A program made the position numbers and the translations under genes. A stretch of 56,203 nucleotides of DNA from contig NZ_PZKE01000016.1 of NCBI RefSeq assembly GCF_003034965.1, forward strand, positions 1 through 56,203. The letters run 5' to 3'. Below, in pieces: positions 45,085-53,871 of the stretch. Source of the stretch: Fuscovulum blasticum DSM 2131 (lineage in GTDB: Bacteria; Pseudomonadota; Alphaproteobacteria; Rhodobacterales; Rhodobacteraceae). The notes beneath the pieces were generated by a model. It was given only the letters and a program-made list of their open reading frames with translations, was not told the origin of the DNA and did no database searches. Positions within the stretch are counted from its first letter, which is position 1. Every line of letters starts with the position of its first letter.

Positions 45085-46592
45085 CGATGCTGCCCTCCTT
45101 CGACGCCTTTGAAAAAGCCTGGGCCGAAGGAAAGAACCAGTTGGTCTGGACCCGGCTGGCAGCCGATCTGGATACGCCGGTCAGCCTGATGCTGAAACTG
45201 GGCGAAGCGCGGGCCGATACTTTCGTGCTGGAATCCGTCACCGGCGGCGAGGTGCGGGGGCGTTATTCGATCATCGGCATGAAGCCCGACCTGATCTGGC
45301 GCTGCAACGGCACGCAAAGCGAGATCAACCGCGAGGCGCGGTTCGATTCCGGCGCCTTCCGCCCGCTGGACGGTCACCCGCTGGACACGCTGCGCGCGCT
45401 GATTGCCGAAAGCCGGATCGACATGCCCGAGGGGCTGCCGGCGGTATCGGCGGGGCTGTTCGGCTATCTGGGCTATGACATGATCCGGCTGGTGGAACAC
45501 CTGCCCGATGTGAACCCCGATCCGGTCGGCCTGCCCGATGCGGTGCTGATGCGGCCTTCGGTCATTGCGGTGCTGGACGGGGTGAAGGGCGACGTGACGC
45601 TGGTCGCCCCGGCCTGGGCCGGGTCGGGCCTGTCGGCGCGGGCGGCCTATGCGCAGGCGGCGGAACGGGTGATGGACGCGCTGCGCGATCTGGACCGCGC
45701 CCCTGCGGCCGCCAGCCGCGATCTGGGCGAATCGTCGCGCGTGGGCAACCTGCGGTCGAACTTCACGCATGACGGCTACAAGGCCGCGGTCGAGAAGGCG
45801 AAGGATTACATCCGCGCCGGCGATATCTTCCAGGTGGTGCCCAGCCAACGCTGGGCGATGGATTTCGCCCTGCCGCCGTTTGCGCTCTATCGTTCGCTGC
45901 GGCGGACCAACCCTTCGCCCTTCATGTTCTTCTTCAACTTCGGCGGCTTTCAGGTGGTGGGCGCCAGCCCGGAAATCCTGGTGCGTCTGCGCGACGGGCA
46001 AGTGACGATCCGCCCCATTGCCGGCACCCGCAAACGCGGCGCGACCGAGGAAGAGGACCGCGCACTGGAGGCCGATCTGCTGGCCGACCAGAAGGAGCTG
46101 GCCGAACATCTGATGCTGCTGGACCTGGGCCGCAACGATGTGGGCCGGGTGGCGAAGATGGGCACGGTGCGGCCGACCGAGAAATTCATCATCGAACGCT
46201 ACAGCCACGTCATGCACATCGTATCGAACGTGGTGGGCGAGATCCGCGAGGGCGAGGACGCGCTATCGGCCCTGCTGGCGGGCCTGCCCGCGGGCACCGT
46301 CTCGGGCGCGCCCAAGGTGCGGGCGATGGAGATCATCGACGAGTTGGAGCCGGAAAAGCGCGGCGTCTATGGCGGCGGCGTGGGCTATTTCGCGGCGAAT
46401 GGCGAGATGGACTTCTGCATCGCGCTGCGGACGGCGGTGCTGAAGGACGAGACGCTGTATATCCAGGCCGGCGGCGGCGTGGTCTATGACAGCGACCCGG
46501 AAGCCGAGTATCAGGAATCTGTCAACAAATCCAACGCCCTGCGCCGCGCTGCCGAGGATGCGGGCCTGTTCGTCCGCCGCGGCAACGCCTGA
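45081..46592 (+). CDS. trpE: Anthranilate synthase component I
   Basis: 503 aa. Makes anthranilate from chorismate with component II. The N-terminal Trp-binding site is visible (LESVTGGEVRGRYSIIGM, of the LLES type) and catalytic motifs PSPFMFFFNF, GASPEILVRL, PIAGTRKRGATEEED, RNDVGRVA, SHVMHIVSNVVGEI and LPAGTVSGAPKVRAMEII are all present. Starts within ppiD. No trpG follows; instead the next 200 bases are repeat-rich and the next gene is on the other strand, so component II must be elsewhere. Confidence 0.97.
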   Translation: MTMLPSFDAFEKAWAEGKNQLVWTRLAADLDTPVSLMLKLGEARADTFVLESVTGGEVRGRYSIIGMKPDLIWRCNGTQSEINREARFDSGAFRPLDGHPLDTLRALIAESRIDMPEGLPAVSAGLFGYLGYDMIRLVEHLPDVNPDPVGLPDAVLMRPSVIAVLDGVKGDVTLVAPAWAGSGLSARAAYAQAAERVMDALRDLDRAPAAASRDLGESSRVGNLRSNFTHDGYKAAVEKAKDYIRAGDIFQVVPSQRWAMDFALPPFALYRSLRRTNPSPFMFFFNFGGFQVVGASPEILVRLRDGQVTIRPIAGTRKRGATEEEDRALEADLLADQKELAEHLMLLDLGRNDVGRVAKMGTVRPTEKFIIERYSHVMHIVSNVVGEIREGEDALSALLAGLPAGTVSGAPKVRAMEIIDELEPEKRGVYGGGVGYFAANGEMDFCIALRTAVLKDETLYIQAGGGVVYDSDPEAEYQESVNKSNALRRAAEDAGLFVRRGNA

Positions 46593-46697
46593 CCCGTGAT
46601 CCTTGATGCGCGGCCGCAGTAGGCCGCAGTCCTTTCATCTCGCCTCTGCGCGCAAGCGCGCAACCGGCTCGGGCCTGCCTACGGCGGGGATGTTTTC

Positions 46698-46743
46698 GGA
46701 CAGATGAAAGACCGGGGCGCGCACCATCCCCTTTCATCTGTCC
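46698..46743. repeat. 13-bp perfect inverted repeat downstream of trpE
   Basis: GGACAGATGAAAG (46698-46710) and CTTTCATCTGTCC (46731-46743) are perfect reverse complements around a 20-base GC-rich loop. A third copy of CCTTTCATCT is at 46631-46640. The set lies between trpE and the convergent deacetylase gene. It could end trpE transcription or be a dispersed element; T-runs are lacking. Confidence 0.75.
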
Positions 46744-46744
46744 T

Positions 46745-46780
46745 TAAATATCCCGGGGGTGCGGGGGCAGCGCCCCCCGC
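46745..46780. repeat. TAAATATCCCGGGGGT element with GC hairpin
   Basis: TAAATATCCCGGGGG is followed by a GCGGGGGC / GCCCCCCGC hairpin (46761-46780, one bulged C). I recall similar AAATATCCCGGGG elements as frequent intergenic features of Rhodobacteraceae genomes; that is memory, not a search. It would end transcripts from both converging genes. Confidence 0.5.
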
Positions 46781-46819
46781 GAAGGCCAGCCAGATGCGCC
46801 GCCCCGCAGGATCAGCCCG

Positions 46820-48139
46820 TCAGTCGACCGTCAGAACGGCCGTGACCGGGGCCAGCGCCACCGTGGCGGCGCGGCCTTCCACCGCCCATTCCAGCAGCGC
46901 GGCCACGGTTTCGGGACGCGTGTGGCCGACGACCGTGACCCGCCCCTCTTGCGCGGCCTTGAAGGCGGCGCGGTCAAGGGCGCGGCGGATGGCCGGGGTG
47001 GGTTCCCCGGCGGCATCGAGGCTGCGGAAGATCACCGCCGCCGGCACATCCTCGCGCCGGGCCACCTGATCCGCGGCGTTCAGCCCTTCGTCCCAGGTCA
47101 CAAGGCCCCTGCCCTGCGCGCCCAGCACCGGCACCACGGCGGCGGCCAGGGTGCGGTCAGACTGGAAGCTGCGGCCCGGCAGGTCCATCACCGCCACCGC
47201 TTCGGGCAGCGTCTGCCCCATCACCTGGAACGCCTGTTCGACATCGCTTGGCACGGCGCCCTTGGGCAAGGCAGTGGCCAGAAGGATCACCTCTTGCCCG
47301 GCGGCGCGGTAGGTTGCGGCGCGGTCGGCGGCGCCTTCGGCCATCGGGTCCAGCGCGAAGGTCACCGGGAAAGGCAGCGCGGCCAGCGCGGCGCGGTCAA
47401 GGCCGGGTTCGCCCGTGTCGATCAGGATGATGGCCAGCGCGGGCTTGCCGGCGGGGTTGTCGAAGGGCCGGGCAAAGGCGCGGACCGGCGGCTGCGGCCC
47501 GTCCGCCAGCGCGGCGGCTGCGGAAGGCGCGGGATCGCCAATGCGTGGCAGGCGGTCGGTCGCGATGCCCTCGGCGCCGGGCAAGGCTGGTGCCGGGGCC
47601 AGGGTGCCCTGCCCGACAGGGGCGGTGTCGGCGGGCGTGTCGGTTGCGGCGGGTGCCGGTTCAGGCGCCGGTTCGGGGGCGGTTTCGGGGGCCGCACCAT
47701 CGGCCAGCATCTTCTCTTCCTCGGGCGTCAGGGGCGGCGGGGCCGGAAGATCGGGCGCGGGCGGCGCGACTTCGGCCTGCGGCGACGCCGGACCGGCGGG
47801 CGGCGTGGCGGCAATGGAACCGGGATCGGCGGGGTCGGGAACCGGAACGCCGGGGTCAGCGGCGGCGGGAGGCACGGGCGCGGCCGGAAGATCGGCAGGC
47901 GGGGCCGGTTGCGCTGCGGGCTGCGATGAAGGCTGCGGCGGCGTTGCGGGGGGCGTCGCCGCGGGGGCTTCGGCGGGGCTTTCGGTCAGGGCGGCCGTAT
48001 CGGGCAGCGGGGGGGCCGGCGGGGTGGTCGCGGTCGCGGACCCGCCTGCCGGACGGGGCGAGGTCAGCGAAGCGGTCGCCAGAAGCGCCGCACCCAGCAG
48101 GCCACCAAGCGCTGCGCCCTGAAGAAACCGTCCGATCAC
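46820..48139 (-). CDS. Divergent polysaccharide deacetylase family protein with long Pro/Ala-rich linker
   Basis: 439 aa from a GTG at 48139, which has GGAGG 5-6 bases upstream. An N-terminal membrane anchor (RFLQGAALGGLLGAALLATA) is followed by about 170 residues of proline/alanine-rich, low-complexity linker, then a C-terminal domain of divergent polysaccharide deacetylase type: PALAIILIDTGEPGLDRAAL, LPFPVTFALDPMAEGA, LLATALPKGAVPSDVEQAF and GLVTWDEGLNAADQVA. These proteins are periplasmic and probably act on cell-envelope glycans. The catalytic metal residues are hard to recognise, as is usual for the divergent group. Confidence 0.78.
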   Translation of the reverse strand: MIGRFLQGAALGGLLGAALLATASLTSPRPAGGSATATTPPAPPLPDTAALTESPAEAPAATPPATPPQPSSQPAAQPAPPADLPAAPVPPAAADPGVPVPDPADPGSIAATPPAGPASPQAEVAPPAPDLPAPPPLTPEEEKMLADGAAPETAPEPAPEPAPAATDTPADTAPVGQGTLAPAPALPGAEGIATDRLPRIGDPAPSAAAALADGPQPPVRAFARPFDNPAGKPALAIILIDTGEPGLDRAALAALPFPVTFALDPMAEGAADRAATYRAAGQEVILLATALPKGAVPSDVEQAFQVMGQTLPEAVAVMDLPGRSFQSDRTLAAAVVPVLGAQGRGLVTWDEGLNAADQVARREDVPAAVIFRSLDAAGEPTPAIRRALDRAAFKAAQEGRVTVVGHTRPETVAALLEWAVEGRAATVALAPVTAVLTVD

Positions 48140-48477
48140 CCCTGCCTCCGTTCCTGCCTGATGCGCCTGCCCCGGCGCCGGACACTTGTTACCGCGATCC
48201 TGCCTGACCCGCGGGCTGGCCCCGCCGAATCGGCTTTGGTCCGTTCCGGGCCTGCGTTGCCGGGTTGTGCCGCAGGCATCGCAAGACCGACAGCCCCTTA
48301 TAGCCTGCGCCGGGCGCCGCTTCACCCACTTTCCCACCCTGCGACACCCCGGACGGTGCGGTTCCGCCGAGGTGTTGCATTCGCCGCCCTGTGCCGTGCC
48401 CGCACGGGCGATTGACGCCGGGGGTGGAAGCGGGTCAGGCTGACGGCGCATTCCGGTTGCAGACAGGTCATTTCGCC
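48140..48477. other. Non-coding spacer between divergent deacetylase and adenylate-forming enzyme
   Basis: 338 bases of GC-rich sequence. It must contain the divergent promoters, but I can find no clear -35/-10 pair, inverted repeat with known match, RNA gene or convincing small ORF. Frames that remain open here are extensions of the flanking genes before their best starts. Confidence 0.5.
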
Positions 48478-49965
48478 ATGCCGCTTTCGCCCCGCTTCAA
48501 TGTCGGCCTGCATTATCTGCGCGCCGTTGCGGCGGCCCCCGAGACACCCGCCGTTCTGGGGGGCGAGGCGACGGTCAGCCATGGCCAGTTGGCCGAGGCG
48601 GCGCTGGCGGTGGCGCTGGGGCTGCAGGAGCGCGGCCTTGGCGCGCGCGCCACGCTGGCGGTGCGGACCGCCGATCCCGCTGTGGCGCTGGCCACGCTGC
48701 TGGCCACCGCCATGCTGGGGGCCCGCTGGGTGTTTGCGCAGGGCGATCTGGTCACAAGCGGGCGGTTGCCGATCAACATGGTGCTGGATGACGGCAGTCT
48801 GGAGGGCGCAGCGCCGAAGGGTGCGGTGATGCTGGAGGCGGGCTGGTTCGCGCCCCGGACGGGCGGCGGCGGGCGGTTGCCGTTCGACGGCTTCCGCGAC
48901 CCCGAGGACATCTGGATGATCAGCCAGACCTCGGGCACCACGGGCACGCCCAAGCTGGTGGGGTTGCCGAACCGGGTGCTGGTCGCGCGGATCGAGGCCA
49001 ATGCCGCGCGGCTGGACTGGCGCGGGCTGCGGCTGGCCAGCCTGTTTCCGGTCGCCGCGCCGATCTGGCTGACCTATGCGCTGACCACGCTGCTGCACGG
49101 CGGATCGGTGCTGGCCGCCACGCCGCCCGAGGGCTGGGCCGCGGCGGGGGTGGGGTTTGCGCTGGCCTCGCCCGCGCAGGCGCAGCGGATGCTGGCGGGG
49201 CTGACGCTGCCGCGACGGCTGCCGAAGGTGCAGCTTTCGGGCGGGCCTGCCCCCGAGGCATTGGTGCTGGCGCTGCTGCGGTCGTTCGAGGAGGTCTGGG
49301 TCGGCTATGGGTCGACCGAGGCGTTCAATGCGCTGTCGAACATCAAGACGCTGGGGCCGGACGGGCAGATCGCAAGCCGCACCGAGCTTGCGCCGGGGGT
49401 GCGGATCGAGGTGGTCGATGCCGCGGGCCAGCCGCTGCCCGACGGGCAGGAAGGCCAGATCCGGGTGCGCAATCCCTTTCTGGCGCCGGGCTATCTGAAC
49501 GCGCCCGAAGCCACGGCCGCCAGTTTCCGCGATGGCTGGTTCCATCCGGGCGATCTGGGGCTGTGGGATGCGGCGGGCGGGTTCCACATTTCGGGGCGGG
49601 TGAACGAACAGTTCAACCTTGGCGGTCAGAAGCTGAACGCGCCGCTGATGGACTTTGCGCTGATGGCGGTGCCGGGGGTGCGCGATGCGATCTGCTTCAT
49701 GCTGCCGGGCCATGAAGGGACAGAGGCCCTGCGCGCCTTCCTCAGCCTCGACCCGGCGGCGGATGTGACCGAGGTTCTGGCCGGGGCGCGGCTGGCGCTG
49801 ATGAAGCTGGGCGGGCTGCCGGCGGTGCCCAAGCGGTTCCTGTTTGCCGAAACGCTGCCGCGCAATGCCAATGGCAAGGCCGACCGCCGCGCCTGCGTGG
49901 CAATGGTGGAAAGCGGGCGCGCGCTGCGGCAGGCCCGGGCCGGCAGACCGGAGGCCGGAGTTTGA
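48478..49965 (+). CDS. Stand-alone class I adenylate-forming enzyme (AMP-binding), no. 1 of 3
   Basis: 495 aa. Adenylate-forming motifs in order: A3 TSGTTGTPKLV, A5 VGYGSTEA, A7 GWFHPGDLG, A8 hinge SGRVNEQFNLGGQKLN and A10 LPRNANGKAD with the catalytic lysine. It should activate a carboxylic acid as acyl-AMP, then probably pass it to CoA, but no carrier protein, reductase or synthase domain is attached. The N-terminal domain is short. Start at ATG 48478. Two similar enzymes lie at 50823 and 52411. Substrate unknown. Confidence 0.85.
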   Translation: MPLSPRFNVGLHYLRAVAAAPETPAVLGGEATVSHGQLAEAALAVALGLQERGLGARATLAVRTADPAVALATLLATAMLGARWVFAQGDLVTSGRLPINMVLDDGSLEGAAPKGAVMLEAGWFAPRTGGGGRLPFDGFRDPEDIWMISQTSGTTGTPKLVGLPNRVLVARIEANAARLDWRGLRLASLFPVAAPIWLTYALTTLLHGGSVLAATPPEGWAAAGVGFALASPAQAQRMLAGLTLPRRLPKVQLSGGPAPEALVLALLRSFEEVWVGYGSTEAFNALSNIKTLGPDGQIASRTELAPGVRIEVVDAAGQPLPDGQEGQIRVRNPFLAPGYLNAPEATAASFRDGWFHPGDLGLWDAAGGFHISGRVNEQFNLGGQKLNAPLMDFALMAVPGVRDAICFMLPGHEGTEALRAFLSLDPAADVTEVLAGARLALMKLGGLPAVPKRFLFAETLPRNANGKADRRACVAMVESGRALRQARAGRPEAGV

Positions 49966-50069
49966 TCCGTGAAATCAAAGCTGATTCCGGTGTGAAATTT
50001 GGCCGGAAAAGCGCTGTTGCACATGGGTCGCGTGGGGCGATCTTGTCGCAACCCTGACGGTATTTTCCT

Positions 50070-50097
50070 TTGCAGAACCGGATTCGCGGTCTAGGCT
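50070..50097 (+). promoter_or_regulatory. Possible promoter of the outer-membrane protein gene
   Basis: TTGCAG (50070-50075) and TAGGCT (50092-50097) are spaced by 16 bases and followed by an A/T-rich leader (AATATATTTTTAG) to the ATG at 50132. A moderate match only. Confidence 0.4.
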
Positions 50098-50131
50098 GCC
50101 AATATATTTTTAGAAACAAAGGGGTTTGAGG

Positions 50132-50746
50132 ATGTCAAAGAGTGAAATGACACTGCGCCTTGTCACCAGTGGCGCGGCAGTGATTGCAGGTTCTGCCGGT
50201 CTGGCGCAGGCGCAGGATGTGGGTGGCTTTTACGGCGGTGTGGGCATTTCCATGCCCTCGGGCGACGGCACGTTCTACGGCGGCAGCGATACCTATTCCA
50301 TCGACAATGGCGCGCTGGGGTCGATTTTCGGCGGCTACAATGTGGTGACCGGCAGCGGTCTGGTCTATGGCGGCGAACTGGCGCTGACCCAGGGCGGCAC
50401 CATTGGCGGCGACAGCTATTACAGCGACACGTTCAAGCTGGGCACCACGATCGACCTGAAGGCCCGTGTCGGCAAGGTGTTCGGCACCACGCTGGTCTAT
50501 GGCGCGCTTGGCTATTCGAAAACCTCGATCGAGGACGAATACGGCTATGACTATGGCGATGTCGATGGCGTCAGCATCGGGGCCGGCTTTGAAATGCCGA
50601 TCAGCGACAACGGGTTCATCGGCGGCGATGTGACCAAGCGCAACCTGAACCCGACCGGGTCCGGTCAATACGGAATCCCGACTTCGGAATATGTCGATGG
50701 CGTTGACCTGACCACCGTCTCGGTTCGTCTGGGCTTCCGCTTCTGA
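50132..50746 (+). CDS. Outer-membrane beta-barrel protein (porin-like, OmpX/OmpA-barrel type)
   Basis: 204 aa. Signal peptide ending AQAQD after LVTSGAAVIAGSAGLAQA. The mature part has alternating aromatic/glycine strands: GGFYGGVGISM, GSIFGGYNVV, GLVYGGELAL, LKARVGKVFGTTLVYGALGY, VDGVSIGAGFEMPI and the C-terminal VSVRLGFRF, ending in Phe as required for BAM insertion. Eight strands are plausible. It has its own promoter and terminator. It sits between the first and second adenylate-forming enzyme genes; a functional link is not shown. Confidence 0.85.
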   Translation: MSKSEMTLRLVTSGAAVIAGSAGLAQAQDVGGFYGGVGISMPSGDGTFYGGSDTYSIDNGALGSIFGGYNVVTGSGLVYGGELALTQGGTIGGDSYYSDTFKLGTTIDLKARVGKVFGTTLVYGALGYSKTSIEDEYGYDYGDVDGVSIGAGFEMPISDNGFIGGDVTKRNLNPTGSGQYGIPTSEYVDGVDLTTVSVRLGFRF

Positions 50747-50778
50747 CCTGCCCCACAAGCGGGCGGTATGACATCGAA

Positions 50779-50803
50779 GGGCTGCGCGGGGTTCGCGCGG
50801 CCC
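50779..50803 (+). terminator. Rho-independent terminator of the outer-membrane protein gene
   Basis: GGGCTGCGCG (50779-50788) pairs with CGCGCGGCCC (50794-50803), one G-U pair, five-base loop, followed by TTTTCCTT. It lies 33 bases past the stop and before the convergent second adenylate-forming enzyme gene. Confidence 0.85.
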
Positions 50804-50822
50804 TTTTCCTTGCGCGTCGCGC

Positions 50823-52262
50823 CTAGGCTTGCAGGAACAGCCGCCGCAGCCGGGCGCTGTCGATCTTGCCGGTATCGGTCAGCGGAAATTCCTGCAGGCG
50901 CAGCGCACGGGTGACGCGCAGGCCCTTGAAGGGGGCCAGGGCGGCAGTCAGCTCGGCCTCGGACACCGGGCGCGGCGCGCGATAGGCCACGCCAAGACGT
51001 TCCAGACCGCCGGCATCGGCCAGCACCACAGGCTCTGGCGTCATGCCGGGAAAGGCCTGCGCCAGCACCTGCCGCACGGCGGCCAGCGAGAACTTGTTGC
51101 CGCCGAAATTCACGATGTCCTTGGTGCGGCCGATGATGAAATAGGCGTCGCCTTCCCGCCGCAGAATATCGCCCGGGAAGAACCAGCCGTCGATGAAGCC
51201 GCTGCGGCGGTCGTCGCTGTCGGCGAGATACTGGCGCGGCAGGCTGCCCGAGACCGGACGAAACCCGACAACGCCTTCGCTGGCCTGCGGCAAGGGGGTA
51301 AGGTCATGGTCGAAGAAGCCGATCTGCAGATCGGGGCGGCGGAATTCGCCCAGATAGTTGTCGGGGCGCGGGGTGGCGGGATCGTAGATCCAGCGGAAAC
51401 AGGGGCCCAGCTCTGCCGAGCCATAGCCCAGATGCAGCCGGGCGGGGCAGATCGCGGCAAAGGCGGCCAGAAGCTGCGCACCGGCCTGCGCCCCGCCGAC
51501 GCGGATGTCGCGCAGGCCGCGCAGGTATTGGCCGACCTGCGGCTGTTCCAGCATCATCTGCAACACGGCGGGCGAGGTTCCCAGTGTATCGACATGGTAA
51601 AGGTCGATCCAGGGCAGCGCATTGCCCGAACCTTCGGTCAGCGCCACGACCGAGCCGCCCGAAAGAAGCGTCTGCAAGATCAGCGACATCGACCAGCCCG
51701 AATGGCAAGTCAGGGTGGACAGCACCCGGCGCGAGGACAGGTCCACCGCCCCCCAGAAGGCGCTGCGGTCGGCATCGGCCAGCCGGTCGGCCTCGGTCGA
51801 GCGGATGAACTTGGGCGTGCCGGTGGTGCCGGACGAGCGGTAAACGAACATGCCCCCGCCCCCGCTGGCAGCGGTGAAATCGGGCAAGGGCAGCGTGCCC
51901 ATGTCGGAAAACCAGTCCGGCCCGATCACGAACTGCCGGTCTTCGGGCAGGCCGGGGATGGGGTCGGTGGTCAGCACCCGGTCGAAGGCCAGACCGGCGG
52001 CCCGCACGGGTTCGGGCACGGAAAAGATCACGGTCAGATCACGCAGCGACAGCAGCAGGCACAGGGCAAGGCACAGTTCGGGCCGGCGGCTGGCCATGAC
52101 AAGCGTCTGCCCGGGCCGCAGCCCGCGGGTGGTCAGTTGAACGTCCAAAAGATGCACCAGTTGCAGGATGTCATCATAGGACATCTGGCTTTTCTCGGTC
52201 AGCAGCGCGATCTTCTGCGGGTTGTCGCGCGCCCTGCGGGCAAAGGCGGACATCAGGGTCAT
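50823..52262 (-). CDS. Stand-alone class I adenylate-forming enzyme (AMP-binding), no. 2 of 3
   Basis: 479 aa from ATG 52262 (GGAG about 10 bases before); a TTG at 52373 would add 37 residues of unlikely character. Motifs: A3 SSGTTGTPKFI, A5 LGYGSAELG, A7 GWFFPGDIL, A8 IGRTKDIVNFGGNKFS and A10 FPLTDTGKID with lysine. The N-terminal opening SAFARRARDNPQKIALLTEK is typical of acyl-CoA synthetases. It is divergent from enzyme no. 3. It should form an acyl-adenylate; partner and product unknown. Confidence 0.85.
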   Translation of the reverse strand: MTLMSAFARRARDNPQKIALLTEKSQMSYDDILQLVHLLDVQLTTRGLRPGQTLVMASRRPELCLALCLLLSLRDLTVIFSVPEPVRAAGLAFDRVLTTDPIPGLPEDRQFVIGPDWFSDMGTLPLPDFTAASGGGGMFVYRSSGTTGTPKFIRSTEADRLADADRSAFWGAVDLSSRRVLSTLTCHSGWSMSLILQTLLSGGSVVALTEGSGNALPWIDLYHVDTLGTSPAVLQMMLEQPQVGQYLRGLRDIRVGGAQAGAQLLAAFAAICPARLHLGYGSAELGPCFRWIYDPATPRPDNYLGEFRRPDLQIGFFDHDLTPLPQASEGVVGFRPVSGSLPRQYLADSDDRRSGFIDGWFFPGDILRREGDAYFIIGRTKDIVNFGGNKFSLAAVRQVLAQAFPGMTPEPVVLADAGGLERLGVAYRAPRPVSEAELTAALAPFKGLRVTRALRLQEFPLTDTGKIDSARLRRLFLQA

Positions 52263-52410
52263 CACGGTTGCGCTCCGGCAGGGGACATGCAGGCACAGGT
52301 TGCCTGACAGGGCACAGGCGTCAACCCCTGCGGGGGCCGCCGATGCACCCGCAGAAAGTGTTGTTTCGTGCAAGAGACACGCCTAAGCTGCCGCGCGAGG
52401 CAAGAGGCAT

Positions 52411-53847
52411 ATGACCGCCAGTTTTTCCACGGCCTTTGAAGAGAGCAGCCGCGCCCATGCGGGCCGTGTCGCCACGCTGGACGCGGCAGGGGGTCCGGTC
52501 AGCTTCGAAAACCTGTTCTACACCATGATGGCCTTTGCCGAAGCCTTGCAGGACCGGGGTGTCGGGCCGGGCGATCTGGTGGCGGTGCATGTGACCGATG
52601 CCATTGCCGGATCGGCGCTGCGGCTGGCCTTGCTGCGGATCGGCGCCACCGCGATGGGGCGCTGCGCCCCCGAAGGCGGCGAAGGCTATCGCCCCGACTG
52701 GCACCTGATCACCGAAGGCACGGCCGCCACCGGCGGGCGCGACATCGCGGTCGGGCGAAGCTGGGTCCGGTCGCCGCGGCGATGGGTGCCGGCGACGGCG
52801 GGCGGCGCGATGATCCGCAGCACCTCGGGCACGACCGGGGTGCCGAAGCTGCGGCGGATCACCGATGAAGGGCTGCTGGCCCGCATCACGCGCGGGTCAG
52901 ACTGGCGCGGTCGCCCGGAAGGCGCGGTCTTCATCGGCTATGCCACGCCATCAGGCCCGTTCTTCAACCACATGGGGCGGGCGCTGCTGGGCGGGGTGAT
53001 GCAGGTGCATCCGCGCGACGATGACGCGGCCTCGCTGGCGCTGATGGAGGCGGCGGGGGTGACGGCGGCGTTCCTGTCACCCTGGAACTTCCGCCGGATG
53101 GTGGCGGCGGCCGAGGCGGGGGCGATGCGGCCCCGCAGCCTGCGGCGGATCATGGTGGGCGGCGGCGAGGTGGCGCCCGATCTGGCGGCGCGGGCCGAGG
53201 CGCTGTTCGGGGCCGAGGTGGTGCTGGGCTATGGCAGCAGCGAGACCGGGTCGATCGCGCATACCCGCCCTGCCCTGCATCGTGATGTGCCCGGCTATGT
53301 GGGCCCGGTTTACGACGACATGGCGTTCCGCCTGTGCGCCGAGGACGGCAGTCCGGCCGATCCGGCGACAGGGGGCGAGCTGTGGTTGCAGGTGCCCGAG
53401 CCGATCCGGCTGCACGATTTCCCCTCGGGCCGGCCGCTGGCCGATGCCGAAGGCTGGGTGGCCACCGGGGATCTGTGCCGCATCCTGCCCGATGGCGGGC
53501 TGCAATTTCTGGGCCGCCGGTCAGAGCTGCTGAACATCGGCGGCACCAAGCGCGCGCCGCATCTGTTCGAGGCGCTGGCGCGCGGCTTTCCCGGCGTGGC
53601 CGATGTGGCGGCGTTCCGGCTGCCCGAACCGGGCGGCGGTGACCGGCTGGGGCTGGCGGTGGTGCCGGGCCCGGGCTTTGATGCCACGGCGCTGGCCGCG
53701 CATCTGACCGTCCATCTGGGCGCCCGCTGCCCGTTCGACATGGTGGTGCGGGACGCCATTCCCGTCACCCCCGCCGGCAAGACCGACCGGCGACGATTGA
53801 GCGACGAGCATGTTTCACAAAGCCCGGAGAGTGTTGCGCCGGGCTGA
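52411..53847 (+). CDS. Stand-alone class I adenylate-forming enzyme (AMP-binding), no. 3 of 3
   Basis: 478 aa. Motifs: A3 TSGTTGVPKLR, A5 LGYGSSETG, A7 GWVATGDLC, A8 LGRRSELLNIGGTKRAP and A10 IPVTPAGKTD with lysine. Immediately downstream, after only 24 bases, begins tctC of a tripartite tricarboxylate transporter, so this gene probably belongs to the same transcript. That context suggests the enzyme activates a carboxylic acid brought in by the transporter. Intergenic distance to the divergent enzyme no. 2 is 148 bases. No carrier protein or release domain is attached. Confidence 0.85.
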   Translation: MTASFSTAFEESSRAHAGRVATLDAAGGPVSFENLFYTMMAFAEALQDRGVGPGDLVAVHVTDAIAGSALRLALLRIGATAMGRCAPEGGEGYRPDWHLITEGTAATGGRDIAVGRSWVRSPRRWVPATAGGAMIRSTSGTTGVPKLRRITDEGLLARITRGSDWRGRPEGAVFIGYATPSGPFFNHMGRALLGGVMQVHPRDDDAASLALMEAAGVTAAFLSPWNFRRMVAAAEAGAMRPRSLRRIMVGGGEVAPDLAARAEALFGAEVVLGYGSSETGSIAHTRPALHRDVPGYVGPVYDDMAFRLCAEDGSPADPATGGELWLQVPEPIRLHDFPSGRPLADAEGWVATGDLCRILPDGGLQFLGRRSELLNIGGTKRAPHLFEALARGFPGVADVAAFRLPEPGGGDRLGLAVVPGPGFDATALAAHLTVHLGARCPFDMVVRDAIPVTPAGKTDRRRLSDEHVSQSPESVAPG

Positions 53848-53871
53848 TTTTCAAACCGATGAGGAACGACC

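Noticed and set aside
48140-48477. Search for a riboswitch or small RNA in the spacer before the first adenylate-forming enzyme
   Set aside because: Only weak GC-rich stems can be drawn and none resembles a known RNA family.
49966-49990. FNR-like TTGAT...ATCAA upstream of the outer-membrane protein gene
   Set aside because: The half-sites are 7 bases apart instead of 4, so it does not fit an FNR dimer.
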